DNA from: DRYS01 sp964491605
GTDB taxonomy: Archaea > Thermoproteota > CALKCG01 > B24 > DRYS01
Reading direction: 5' to 3'
Assembly (NCBI GenBank): GCA_964491605.1
Contig: CAZBGY010000006.1
Span: 1 to 64,000, forward strand
DNA: 64,000 nucleotides
The position numbers and the translations under genes were made by a program. Positions 1 through 9,165 of the stretch are shown here, piece by piece (the first letter of the stretch is position 1; the number at the start of each line of letters is the position of its first letter). The notes under the pieces are model-generated. The model had not been told where the DNA came from and ran no database searches. It saw only the letters and a list, made by a program, of their open reading frames with translations.

Positions 1-1
1 T

Positions 2-1648
2 GAATGGATGCCAGCGTTATCATGGCATATCGTCAGGATATTAGCCTACTATCTATGCTACATGTTCTTAGCTAGCATGTTTAGAAGGCAGTGGGTTGAT
101 CTAGAAGCGCTTCCATTTCCGCAAGCTTCGGCTGCAGTTAAACTCATAGATATGGCGTACGAGAAGGTAGACGGAGGAACAAGATTATTCCAAAACGTAT
201 GGCTATGGCTAGGACTACTAATAGGATTCCTAGCAATATACCCATACTGGGGTTGGACTATACCTGGGCTAGGAATAACGCAGTTGATGTTCCCAGCTAC
301 TCAGGGAATAGACCTAACGCCGTACGTTATACTGCCTCAAGCTCCGTTAACCTTTAATTTCGAAGCATTCTTCATAGGATTATTCTTCCTCATACCTGTT
401 AAGACTCTATTCAGCTTCATAGTAGTGGACACTATAGCTTTCAGGGTGATACCGCCTATCATATGCTACATGGGTTTATGGGAGCCCCACTCTGTAGGCT
501 CTTCAGGAGGTATAAACGCGTGGATAGGGTGGACGCAGGAGGGGTGGACCGGGCCTCTCATGCAGAGCTGGCAACAAACATGGGGCAAGCTAGGCTGGAT
601 TACGGTGGGATCTATGTTCGGGTTAATATTCTTCCCGATATTCGTGACGTATAGGAGCGAGCTTGTTAACGTCTTCAGGGCTATCATAGGTAAAGCTCCT
701 CCAGAAATCGAAGCTAGGGAACCGGTGAAGTTCAGATACATGCTAATAGGTTTCATAGTATTCCTACTAGTGTATTTAGCTACGTGGTGGCAATCAAGTT
801 TAGGCTATCTACCTGTAGCATGGGGTTTAATATGGACTGTAATAAATGGGTTATACTGGGTTGGAAGAGCGAGGATAGCCGGGGATGCAGGCCTCATATT
901 CGAGGATCTATGGAATGAGCAGAGGTTTGCGCATTACTGGAATTCAACTATGGTAGGATGGTTTTTAGCCGATACAGCTTCACCATTCTTCATCGATGAT
1001 CTGCAGAAGAGGTACCTCGTAGTAAGAGCAGATTATCCATGGTATACGGATGTTATAAAAGCTGCACCTATGGCCTCAATAATAGAATCATATAAGTTAG
1101 GGTCTCTCGAAGGTGTACACTCGAAGTATATATTCATCGCAGGCCTCATAGCTACGGTCATAGGCGTCATTTCATCGATGTTTATAATACTTCAGATGTG
1201 GTATAGCTTTGGAGCTTTAAACCTCTCGACGTTCAACTATACAGGTGCGCCCCATAACCACTATCAAAGGGCACCGACGTATAGAGCTGTAGCCGTCGTC
1301 GGAGATTATTGGAGACAAGGTATAACAGTGAAGCCTACAGCTAATCAGTGGATACTGTTCTCAGTAGGCTTCATAATAGTATCGATAGTCTATGCTTTAT
1401 CGGCTAGATATCCATGGTTCCCGGTGAATGCTCCTGGGACAGCTCTAGGTTTAGGTATATTCCAGGCGGCACTATGGTTCCCAGCGATAATAGCCTATAT
1501 AGCTAAGATTATCATCATGAGGCTTGGGGGAGCAAGATTATACGAAGATGTGGCTCTACCGTTCGCTATAGGTATGTCGGCTTCGGTATCGATAGCTATA
1601 GTACTAGGTGCGGTGTCAGGATTCGCGACAACTCTAAGTATGCTCTGA
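2..1648 (+). CDS. OPT-like multi-pass membrane protein (DUF6785/DUF6784 type), 5'-truncated by the window
   Basis: The reading frame is open to the left edge of the window, so the apparent ATG at position 8 is probably internal and the N-terminus is missing. The visible 546 residues hold roughly ten hydrophobic membrane segments and many Trp/Tyr/Pro residues. A LPFPQA motif near residue 35 resembles the substrate-path motif of oligopeptide-transporter-like families. The overall look matches the large uncharacterised archaeal and bacterial membrane proteins annotated DUF6785/DUF6784 (recognised from memory, not searched). A transport role is inference; no substrate can be named. It converges on the amidohydrolase gene with an 18-bp gap. 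Confidence 0.6.
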   Translation, partial: EWMPALSWHIVRILAYYLCYMFLASMFRRQWVDLEALPFPQASAAVKLIDMAYEKVDGGTRLFQNVWLWLGLLIGFLAIYPYWGWTIPGLGITQLMFPATQGIDLTPYVILPQAPLTFNFEAFFIGLFFLIPVKTLFSFIVVDTIAFRVIPPIICYMGLWEPHSVGSSGGINAWIGWTQEGWTGPLMQSWQQTWGKLGWITVGSMFGLIFFPIFVTYRSELVNVFRAIIGKAPPEIEAREPVKFRYMLIGFIVFLLVYLATWWQSSLGYLPVAWGLIWTVINGLYWVGRARIAGDAGLIFEDLWNEQRFAHYWNSTMVGWFLADTASPFFIDDLQKRYLVVRADYPWYTDVIKAAPMASIIESYKLGSLEGVHSKYIFIAGLIATVIGVISSMFIILQMWYSFGALNLSTFNYTGAPHNHYQRAPTYRAVAVVGDYWRQGITVKPTANQWILFSVGFIIVSIVYALSARYPWFPVNAPGTALGLGIFQAALWFPAIIAYIAKIIIMRLGGARLYEDVALPFAIGMSASVSIAIVLGAVSGFATTLSML

Positions 1649-1666
1649 AAAATAAATACTGTAATA

Positions 1667-2452
1667 TCACCCTGTAATATTTTTCAATATTTTTTCAGCG
1701 TTCCCGTAGAATATGTTTTGTACCTCGTCTTTCGTGAATCCTATCTGTGGGAGTGTAACCTCCCAGAAGTTTTTATATCTTAGGAAGTTTTCCGGAGTTG
1801 TATCCGTAGCGTAGAGAAGTCTATTTGGATCTGCATCGTAGCGTATCCTATTCTTTAGGGATAAAGCTATCCAGAATGTATGCCCTCCGCATATATCGAA
1901 GTATAGGTTTGGATTATGCATCATAAGTACCGCGGCTTCATCGCACCATGGATGACCTAGATGAGCTCCGATTATTATTAATTTAGGGAAGCTTCTAGCA
2001 ATCCTATCTAAGCAGATTGGACGCATAAATGCAGAAGATATCTTGTACTCTCTATCTGATGGATCTCTAGCTACTATACCGGTATGGAAGAGTATAGGCA
2101 TTCCATACTTCTCAGCTTTATCGTAGTATGGGAAGAATTCTTCGCTATCGTACGGTTTTAAAGGCTTTATAATTTTCAATCCTGTAAACCCGCGAGAATA
2201 GAGATTATCTACGATCCCAGGATCATCTATACCTAGATGTACGAATCCAAACCCCTTTATTAGATCTGGATATTCTCTGAAAGCATCCTCTATAAGCTTA
2301 TTCTCATCTACTCCTCTAAACCTACCGAGACTCTGAAGCCAAACCATGGATACTTCAGCTTTCTCACATCCTTCTATGAGGCGTTTCAGCGGATCTCCAC
2401 CTATAGGATAATGTACATGTACATCTATCACCTTCATAGTTGGTCCGTCCAT
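1667..2452 (-). CDS. amidohydrolase-2 family metal-dependent hydrolase (TIM barrel)
   Basis: This 261-residue protein has the hallmarks of COG2159-type amidohydrolases: an HxH metal motif just after the first strand (DVHVH), a His at the end of a later strand (ILFHTG), another in GAHLGHP, and an Asp in YATDTTP. Members hydrolyse or decarboxylate small carboxylates and sugar lactones. The start could be this ATG or the ATG 15 bases downstream, which gives the more typical MKVIDVH opening. A TATA-like element lies about 25 bases upstream on this strand. It is the last gene of a same-strand run with GalT, GHMP kinase, isomerase and HAD, which makes a sugar lactone or acid a reasonable but unproven substrate. 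Confidence 0.8.
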   Translation of the reverse strand: MDGPTMKVIDVHVHYPIGGDPLKRLIEGCEKAEVSMVWLQSLGRFRGVDENKLIEDAFREYPDLIKGFGFVHLGIDDPGIVDNLYSRGFTGLKIIKPLKPYDSEEFFPYYDKAEKYGMPILFHTGIVARDPSDREYKISSAFMRPICLDRIARSFPKLIIIGAHLGHPWCDEAAVLMMHNPNLYFDICGGHTFWIALSLKNRIRYDADPNRLLYATDTTPENFLRYKNFWEVTLPQIGFTKDEVQNIFYGNAEKILKNITG

Positions 2453-2479
2453 AAGCTAGTTATTGGAAGAATATAAGTC

Positions 2480-3481
2480 TTAGGGTACAGATCCCAAGCC
2501 ACCTAGTTTACCGGTAATCCTCATAGCAGCTTCCCTGAGCTCCCTAGCTCTATTCTCAGGTACTCCATCATATGTGAATATCCACGCCCCCCATTCTACA
2601 CCTGCAGCATATTTGAGTCTATCCCTAGAAAGATGTGGTGTATAGAATTCTACATGGAGTCTATACTCTTCGTTTACAGGTTTAACGGGTGATTGATGGA
2701 ATATCATCATATACGCATACTCAGATCCGAAGAGTTCTTCGTAAACTCCTGTAGCTACCCTTATAGTGTCTGCTAATAGAAGCGCTGAGCTTTCGTTAAG
2801 CTCGGATAGAAGCTTAACATCTTTCAATGGATATATATGCATCTCGTAAGGCCACATAGCGTAAAACGGCATCAGAAGTATGTAGCCGTCGTTGATATAC
2901 ACTACACGTTTAGATTCTAGAAGTTCCATCCTAACTATCTCTTCGAATATATTCCCTCCATAGATCCTTCTATATTCTAAAGCTGATTCTATCTCTCTAG
3001 ATACTCTTGGAGGGATGAATGGGAATGCGTATATCTGGCTATGAGGATGAGTTAGCGAGACGCCGATTAATACACCTTTATTCTTGAAAGGCATAACATA
3101 CCTTATATCTGGGTTCGATGCTATCTCCTCCGTCCTCCTCCCCAACAGGAGTATATACTTAGATACCTGTTCTAACGTTAGATTCTGGAAATCTCCCTCA
3201 TGAACCGGTGTCTCCACGACAACTTCGCATACACCTAGAGCTTTGTTCTTCGTGAACGGATACTTACCTCCATCCACTGTAGGTGGTGTAAGCGATAAAG
3301 CTGGATATCGATTCGGTAAAGCTAAGACATCCCATTCACCCTGGGTTTCAGGTCCACCTGGACAGAAAGGGCAAGAGATCGAATGCCACGGCCTCTCCTT
3401 CCTATGTCCGGCTACGATTATCCAGCATCTTAAAAGCGGATTCCACCTCAACTCATGTCCAGACATGTTTGAAGCCTCCAC
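2480..3481 (-). CDS. galT: galactose-1-phosphate uridylyltransferase
   Basis: The enzyme transfers UMP between UDP-glucose and galactose-1-phosphate in the Leloir pathway. The 333-residue protein has the HIT-superfamily active-site motif HPHSQ at residues 145-149, with His147 expected to be the uridylylated nucleophile. A CPFC pair at 37-40 matches the zinc-site cysteines of the family. Length agrees with archaeal and Thermotoga GalT. The start is more likely the internal ATG at 3466 (MSGHELRW). It follows the GHMP kinase gene on the same strand after a 129-base gap and precedes the amidohydrolase by 27 bases. No UDP-galactose epimerase is present in the window. Confidence 0.9.
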   Translation of the reverse strand: MEASNMSGHELRWNPLLRCWIIVAGHRKERPWHSISCPFCPGGPETQGEWDVLALPNRYPALSLTPPTVDGGKYPFTKNKALGVCEVVVETPVHEGDFQNLTLEQVSKYILLLGRRTEEIASNPDIRYVMPFKNKGVLIGVSLTHPHSQIYAFPFIPPRVSREIESALEYRRIYGGNIFEEIVRMELLESKRVVYINDGYILLMPFYAMWPYEMHIYPLKDVKLLSELNESSALLLADTIRVATGVYEELFGSEYAYMMIFHQSPVKPVNEEYRLHVEFYTPHLSRDRLKYAAGVEWGAWIFTYDGVPENRARELREAAMRITGKLGGLGSVP

Positions 3482-3610
3482 TCCAGGTCATACATTTCAC
3501 CTTAAATCAGTACCCTCTGCTTTTAAATAATCCTCGGCCTTTGATAAAGTATCATTCGATGAAGAATCGATTCCCGACATATGCCAGCTATCCAACCGGT
3601 TTCTATACCG

Positions 3611-4879
3611 TTAACCGCGTCTCTCTATCCTAGCACCTTCTCCTACGTTTGAAATCCAAACCGATGGGCAGCCTATATCTAGGCATGCTTCTTTTATCTT
3701 CTCAGCTTCATCAAAACTCCTAGCTAAACCAAGTATAACCCCTCCGAGACCTGCACCAGATATTTTAGCACCTAAAGCTCCTGATTCGAGCATGGTAAGC
3801 CATATCTTCTCAAGTTTAGGTAAGCTTACTTCGTATAAATCTCTGAGTAGCGTATGCTGGTATGAAAGTATACAGCCTAATACGGATAGAGGGTCACTGA
3901 AATCAGGTTTAAACATGGATGCAAACTCATCGCCTACTATCGAATAGTACATCTCAGGTTTGACTTCCATATCTTTGATGATGGATAAAGCATACATGGT
4001 TGATCTATGCATCCTTATAGTGAAGATTATCCTATCCGCAAGTTTCGATGGAATCGATGATAGATATGGTTTTACCTCCTCCTCAGATATATCCTCCCAT
4101 CTAGGCTCATAATATCTACGTCCAAGCTTTAAAGCTAATCCTACCGGGATCCTCACTTCATCTAGAAGAATTCTTAACGCTTCATCGATCTCCGCTTGCC
4201 TAACCGGGTGGATGGATAATATCCTACGCCTTATACCTGAATCCGCTAGGATTAATATAAAGCCTCTATCCGGAAGCTCCTCTACGTTATATGGTGGTCT
4301 AGTATCTAGTTTCAGTATACCGCCGTATGATGAGCTGTACTGATCAAGCCTGCCACACGGTATATTCATAACGTCGTGTTCAGCGGTATACGCTATCTCA
4401 GCTATATCCCTCTTCGAAAGCTGAAGTCCATAGAGTTCTGATATGAGTTTAGTTATCGAAACTTCTAGAGCGGCACTGCTTGATAGACCTGAACCTATAG
4501 GTACATAGCTCAGTAAAGCTATATGTAATCCATCGATCCTTACATCTCTATCCATAAAGGTTTTGACTACGGCTCTCGCATAATCACCGAACCATCCACC
4601 CCCTCTAAGCTCTAACCTATCTAGGCATACCTCATCTACGTAATCCACACCTTCTTCGAATAGGTTAACCGAAATAGTACGGAGTACTCCATCCCTAGAT
4701 CTATAGCCGAGCGTGTAGCATCTAAGCTCGATAGCGATGGGGACAACTGGTAGACCCTTATAATCTTGATGTGTATTCAGGAAGTCAGCTCTACCTGGAG
4801 CTGAAGCAATCACTACTTCGACATCTCCCGGCGGTCTTAGGAATTCCATAAGTTTAGATGATAACTCGTTAATGTTCAT
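3611..4879 (-). CDS. galK: galactokinase-family GHMP sugar kinase
   Basis: A GHMP kinase phosphorylating a sugar at C1, most likely galactose given the adjacent galT. The N-terminal signature is GRADFLNTHQDY (residues 29-40), a variant of the galactokinase signature GRxNLIGEHTDY in which the Glu before His is Thr. The phosphate-binding GHMP motif PIGSGLSSSAA lies at 127-137, and a C-terminal glycine-rich GHMP motif (SGAGLGGVILG) is present. At 422 residues it is longer than bacterial GalK (about 350-390). It sits between the fucose-isomerase-like gene and galT on one strand. The altered signature and the isomerase neighbour leave open another sugar (for example N-acetylgalactosamine or fucose). 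Confidence 0.82.
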   Translation of the reverse strand: MNINELSSKLMEFLRPPGDVEVVIASAPGRADFLNTHQDYKGLPVVPIAIELRCYTLGYRSRDGVLRTISVNLFEEGVDYVDEVCLDRLELRGGGWFGDYARAVVKTFMDRDVRIDGLHIALLSYVPIGSGLSSSAALEVSITKLISELYGLQLSKRDIAEIAYTAEHDVMNIPCGRLDQYSSSYGGILKLDTRPPYNVEELPDRGFILILADSGIRRRILSIHPVRQAEIDEALRILLDEVRIPVGLALKLGRRYYEPRWEDISEEEVKPYLSSIPSKLADRIIFTIRMHRSTMYALSIIKDMEVKPEMYYSIVGDEFASMFKPDFSDPLSVLGCILSYQHTLLRDLYEVSLPKLEKIWLTMLESGALGAKISGAGLGGVILGLARSFDEAEKIKEACLDIGCPSVWISNVGEGARIERRG

Positions 4880-4920
4880 ACCTAAATAGTGATTTATTAT
4901 TCTATGAAGAGTAGATTATG

Positions 4921-6423
4921 CTATTTTCTAGATACACGCTCCCAGATGGGGGGTATCCTACTCTGAGATTCCGGACCCAGTATTATAGGCTCTACACCAG
5001 CCATTTCGCATAGGTAAACTAGTGCGCGTAGATGGTTGCCTGCTACGGCTAGTATATGGTTTGATGGAAATATGTTTACGAATTCTTCGAAACTACAATA
5101 TAATTTGGCATGAACATGAGGCCATGTTGGATTAGTCTCCTCGTTTATAGCTCTTCTCTCCTCTGGTGGGAGCTCTACTGCTTCGCCTAACGTTATCACC
5201 ATGTAAAGTTTATCGTCCCATAACCCTAGGCGTGCAAACGTTAATGGCCCTGGAGCTGCGTCGAACTCTACGGAGGCTCCTCCTGCTTTGAAGTAGAATT
5301 CTAAGGCGGGATGGAAGGTTATCTTCTTGAAGTTCTCCCTAGGGTCGAAGCTTCTAGAAGCATACCAGCTTGAATGGTTGCCGGAGTTGCAGAAATCCCA
5401 TATATCCTTATCGGGATGGTAGAGCCTTACATCCATGAACAGAACTGGAAGGCCTCCACTTATATACTTCAATATCTGCATGGTTAAAGCTGCTAGAGCA
5501 TCAGCTTCTGTAGCGCATACCATGGGCTCCTTAGGGCCATTCCAATCATATGGATCGTTCATGAGCATTTCAGCTACATCCGTTATACATACATGCTCTG
5601 ATAGCTCCCTCTGACCTTTTATACCACAGAAGTCGAATCCAACCTCCTCGTTAATAATCTTCATAGCTAGATACAATCTCACCTGTTTCTCAAGGCTTTC
5701 TGGTGTAAGCATTTTCCCATCATACTTTATGCGATCCCCTAGGAGTTCTTCAAGCCATTTCATCCCCTTCCTAACTTCATTTTCGTTAACTTCCCACATT
5801 CTTTTAACTAATAGGAATTGATCTATATGGTATAGGGTTACACCGAAAGTTTTCTGTATCGGAACTAGGTGGAAGTATCCTGTCTCCATACCCATAGAAT
5901 GGCCTCCATAGAGTCCGTAGACCTCCCCTCGGAGATTCGTGTATGCTTGAGCTGCTCTGACCCAATCTATGACTCTAGATTGAATCTCGGGATCATCTAT
6001 ATCTCCGACTATACGATGAGTCTTCACACCAGCCTGCCTTAAAGCTCCATCTGTAGCTAGTAAGCCGACGTTACCCGGATATTTACCGCTATTATTGGAT
6101 AAACATAGGATAGGCTTATCTTTACCGACTGTATTTATGAAGGGCCATACAAGGTATGGGAAATTCCATACGTAGAAGCATAGTATTATCTGCTTACAAT
6201 TCGCTTTAACAAGCTCCTCTCCTACTTCACGTGCGGTTCTTATAGATGTTATAGTCTTTGAACCTACTACAACTTTGGGTGTGGTGCCATCTATATTCCT
6301 AGCTTTACTACTTATTATCTCAGCCCATCTATGGACGACTTCCATGCATTCTTCCTCGTTAACCTTGTATACATGTTCTCGTTCATCGTTTATCAGAGCG
6401 ATACCTATAGGAGTAGTTTTCAA
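4921..6423 (-). CDS. L-fucose/D-arabinose isomerase-like protein
   Basis: This 500-residue protein resembles the FucI/AraA-like isomerase family, which interconverts aldoses and ketoses with a divalent metal. A Glu in CATEADALAALTMQIL and an Asp in VLFMDVR occupy the places of the two metal-binding acidic residues of FucI. A C-terminal His-rich strand (WPHVHAKLYCSF) could supply the third ligand. Family length (about 470-600) fits. It lies 41 bases upstream of the GHMP kinase on the same strand. The GH29 fucosidase elsewhere in the window would release L-fucose, so a fucose isomerase is plausible, but the immediate operon contains galactose enzymes. The substrate is therefore uncertain. Confidence 0.75.
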   Translation of the reverse strand: MKTTPIGIALINDEREHVYKVNEEECMEVVHRWAEIISSKARNIDGTTPKVVVGSKTITSIRTAREVGEELVKANCKQIILCFYVWNFPYLVWPFINTVGKDKPILCLSNNSGKYPGNVGLLATDGALRQAGVKTHRIVGDIDDPEIQSRVIDWVRAAQAYTNLRGEVYGLYGGHSMGMETGYFHLVPIQKTFGVTLYHIDQFLLVKRMWEVNENEVRKGMKWLEELLGDRIKYDGKMLTPESLEKQVRLYLAMKIINEEVGFDFCGIKGQRELSEHVCITDVAEMLMNDPYDWNGPKEPMVCATEADALAALTMQILKYISGGLPVLFMDVRLYHPDKDIWDFCNSGNHSSWYASRSFDPRENFKKITFHPALEFYFKAGGASVEFDAAPGPLTFARLGLWDDKLYMVITLGEAVELPPEERRAINEETNPTWPHVHAKLYCSFEEFVNIFPSNHILAVAGNHLRALVYLCEMAGVEPIILGPESQSRIPPIWERVSRK

Positions 6424-6504
6424 AGCTAGACACCATCATAGGATTTCGGTGGGAGGTAAGAAAAATCTTCTGGTCATTCGTGTTCAAATCGACGATGATC
6501 CTGT

Positions 6505-7146
6505 CTATGTAATAATGCTGTATAAGCTACGCCAATTATCGGCGATTATGGAAGCGTAACGATAATCGTCGATCTTGAATCTAGGTCTCAATATACCTAT
6601 ACGTGTAGGTATACATAGATCCCGGTATATATCGAAGAATATGGGATTATCATCAACTATTATCTCGACATAGTATCTATCGATGATCTCTTCTAGGAGT
6701 ATGCGTCGCACACCTTCCGGGTTCTCTAGATACTGTTTTAGATCCGGTGCCATGTAGAGTGATCCAGGATCCACTGGGAATCCCATGAACCTAAGCTCTT
6801 CTGCGGTCGCAGACTCCATGTTAACCGTTCTACCGGTAAGATATATTATCCTGTAGCGACGAGACCATGAAGATACCACCTCTACGGCGTAAGGTTGAGG
6901 TTTATCCAGCTTTAGAAGTTTGAAGCCTTCCGGTTCATAGCATAGAAGTATAGACCAGAATTTCAGGTATACAGACTGGTAGTTTAAGCCTCCGTAACGT
7001 TTAGCTATACTGCTCGATCCATGCATCTCTAGCTCTTCTAGAGGTATCTCTAAGCCTAGTACTATACGCCATGCAGCTTGCCTTCTAGCAGAGGTATCCA
7101 CTATAGTCTCATCTATATCTAGGACGACAGCTCTCTCTAACTGCAT
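6505..7146 (-). CDS. HAD-superfamily hydrolase
   Basis: A 213-residue HAD protein with motif I VLDIDETIVDT (nucleophile Asp9, acid Asp11), motif II in IIYLTGRT (Thr) and a late acidic motif IIVDDNP. HAD enzymes of this size are usually phosphatases for small sugar phosphates or nucleotides. It is the first gene of the minus-strand run leading into the isomerase, GHMP kinase and galT, 81 bases before the isomerase, which suggests action on a sugar phosphate in the same pathway (inference). It is divergent from nop5, with a 92-base shared intergenic region. Confidence 0.8.
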   Translation of the reverse strand: MQLERAVVLDIDETIVDTSARRQAAWRIVLGLEIPLEELEMHGSSSIAKRYGGLNYQSVYLKFWSILLCYEPEGFKLLKLDKPQPYAVEVVSSWSRRYRIIYLTGRTVNMESATAEELRFMGFPVDPGSLYMAPDLKQYLENPEGVRRILLEEIIDRYYVEIIVDDNPIFFDIYRDLCIPTRIGILRPRFKIDDYRYASIIADNWRSLYSIIT

Positions 7147-7238
7147 ACAGTTTATACCTCTGTATAGAGCTACTTTAGGACATAGATTTGAAGGATAAAC
7201 TTCTTTTAAGTGTTACCTCCATCTATTAGGGATTAGGA

Positions 7239-8399
7239 GTGAGTCGTATGGAGGCTACACTTATCGAAACGCCTCTAGGTATACTACTACTGGATGAGGA
7301 AGGTAGATTTATCGATGGTGAGAAGTTCCGGGATCTAGAGGAAGCTGTAGATAAACTTAAATGTATATTTCGAGGAGAAATCGTAGATGAACTTGAAAGG
7401 CTTCTCGATAGATGGAAGGATAAGGTAAGTATATTAAAGGTTTCGTCGGATGATATAGCTTCCAAGCTGAGGGAGAGATTCAAGTTTAGTGTGGTGGTAG
7501 AGAAAGCTAGCTCTGTATGGAAGATGTATGCTAGAAAGCCTATTGATATGCTCAGAGAAGCTGGTTGGATTAAAGATTCTAGAGAGTATGTGGAAGCTAA
7601 AAGGAGGGTTGGATTGTTACTCGCGGAGAGATCGATCTCCGAAGCTCTAGCATCAAGAGATCTCCTGATAATACAATGTGTATCTGCTATCGATGATCTA
7701 GCAGAGGTAATAAACATATTTTGGAGTAGACTTAGAGAATGGTATGGGCTACACTTTCCGGAACTCGAGAGGATAGTAGACGACGTCGAGGTGTATACGA
7801 AGCTTGTATATGGTATCGGGAGTAGGACCAACTTCGTTGAAGAGAAACTGTCTGGATTTAAAATCCCTAGATCTAAAGTTACGGATGTAGTAGAAGCTGC
7901 TAGAAACTCTGTAGGTGGGGAGATGGATGAGAAGGATTTAAAGCAGATAAAGGAACTAGCATATATTATACTTCAACTTATAGCTCTCAGAGGAAGGTTG
8001 ATAGATTATCTTGAGGATTGTATACGTAAAGAAGCTCCGAATTTAACAGGTTTGGTCGGCCCTATTATCGGCGCTAAACTCATAGCTAAAGCTGGAGGTT
8101 TGGAAAAGCTTGCGAAGATGCCTGCTAGTACGATACAGGTTTTAGGAGCGGAGAAAGCGTTATTCAGAGCGATTAGGAGCGGTGGGAAACCTCCTAAGCA
8201 TGGGATAATATTTCAGCATACGTTAATCCATCAGGCTCCTAGAAAGATGCGTGGTAAAATCGCAAGAGCTCTCGCAGCTAAGCTAGCTATAGCTGCGAGG
8301 ATAGACTACTATACGAAGGAGGATATAAGCGAGAAGCTTAGTGAGGAGTTAGCTGAAAGGATAAAGGAGATTAGATCGACGTATATAGAGAAGGGCTAG
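7239..8399 (+). CDS. nop5: Nop5 (Nop56/58), C/D box sRNP core protein
   Basis: Archaeal Nop5 bridges L7Ae-bound C/D sRNAs and fibrillarin in the machine that 2'-O-methylates rRNA and tRNA. The 386-residue protein has a fibrillarin-binding N-terminal domain, a coiled-coil middle (about 135-210) and a C-terminal NOP domain. The NOP domain carries the signature NLTGLVGPIIGAKLIAKAGG near residues 265-285 and HGIIFQH near 325. The start is GTG 7239 or, perhaps better, ATG 7248, which has GGAG 8 bases upstream. It is followed 73 bases later by fibrillarin, its direct partner, and then trm1, an RNA-modification cluster. Confidence 0.95.
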   Translation: MSRMEATLIETPLGILLLDEEGRFIDGEKFRDLEEAVDKLKCIFRGEIVDELERLLDRWKDKVSILKVSSDDIASKLRERFKFSVVVEKASSVWKMYARKPIDMLREAGWIKDSREYVEAKRRVGLLLAERSISEALASRDLLIIQCVSAIDDLAEVINIFWSRLREWYGLHFPELERIVDDVEVYTKLVYGIGSRTNFVEEKLSGFKIPRSKVTDVVEAARNSVGGEMDEKDLKQIKELAYIILQLIALRGRLIDYLEDCIRKEAPNLTGLVGPIIGAKLIAKAGGLEKLAKMPASTIQVLGAEKALFRAIRSGGKPPKHGIIFQHTLIHQAPRKMRGKIARALAAKLAIAARIDYYTKEDISEKLSEELAERIKEIRSTYIEKG

Positions 8400-8472
8400 A
8401 TGGTAGAGTTAGGTGTGGAAGATAATGTTTAAACGTTGAGCTATCTATAATCTTAGGTAGCGGGAAGAGCTT

Positions 8473-9165
8473 ATGGTGAGAGTCGAGCCTTTAAAGGATA
8501 TAGAGGGTGTTTATAGGATTCAAGGGTTGAAACCAGCTAGGATAGCTACACGTAATCTTACACCCGGAAGGCAGGTTTACGGTGAGAAGCTTATAGTATA
8601 TGGAGAAGCAGAATATAGAGTTTGGGATCCGTATAGGAGTAAACTTTCAGCTGCTATATTGAAGGGGCTTAACAAGCTACCTATAGGTAGAGGATGTAGG
8701 ATTCTCTATCTAGGTGCAGCTACCGGAACGACGTCGAGCCATGTATCTGATATAGTTGGTGAAGAAGGGGTCGTATACTGCGTAGAGTTTTCAGCTAGAG
8801 CGCTCAGAGAGCTTGTGATGAATGTAGCTAGATATCGGAGGAATATGATACCTATCTTAACAGATGCTCGTCTACCTGAGGGATACCGTTTTATAGTAGA
8901 TGAGGTTGATGCTATATACTGCGATATAGCTCAACCAGAGCAAGCTAGAGTGTTAGCGGATAACGCTGAATTCTATCTTAGGGAAGGCGGGTTTGCGCTC
9001 TTAGCAGTTAAAGCTAGGAGTATAGATGTGAAGAAGACCCCTAAGGAGATATATGAGAGGGAGGTTAGCGTTCTTAAGGAAAGGGGGTTTAAGATACGTA
9101 ACATTATAAATATAGAGCCATATCATAAAGACCATGTTATGGTGTATGCTATTTACAGACCTTGA
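8473..9165 (+). CDS. flpA: fibrillarin-like rRNA/tRNA 2'-O-methyltransferase
   Basis: The catalytic methyltransferase of the C/D box sRNP. The 230-residue Rossmann-fold protein has the SAM-binding motif YLGAATGTTSSHVSD (about 76-90) and the acidic motif VYCVEFS that binds the SAM ribose. The strand-4 region DAIYCDIAQPEQ, typical of fibrillarin, is also present. The catalytic Lys lies in LLAVKARSID. Archaeal fibrillarins lack the eukaryotic GAR domain, as here. Nop5 lies directly upstream and trm1 overlaps its stop codon by 4 bases (TTGA), so the three are probably cotranscribed. Confidence 0.95.
   Translation: MVRVEPLKDIEGVYRIQGLKPARIATRNLTPGRQVYGEKLIVYGEAEYRVWDPYRSKLSAAILKGLNKLPIGRGCRILYLGAATGTTSSHVSDIVGEEGVVYCVEFSARALRELVMNVARYRRNMIPILTDARLPEGYRFIVDEVDAIYCDIAQPEQARVLADNAEFYLREGGFALLAVKARSIDVKKTPKEIYEREVSVLKERGFKIRNIINIEPYHKDHVMVYAIYRP

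Noticed and set aside
1659..1680. Two CTGTAATAT direct repeats at the end of the first gene
   Set aside because: Only two short copies with 4-base spacing, overlapping the 3' end of the amidohydrolase; not a repeat array.
7226..7831. 201-codon Ser-rich minus-strand frame
   Set aside because: It is the complement of the nop5 gene and has a low-complexity Ser/Leu composition.
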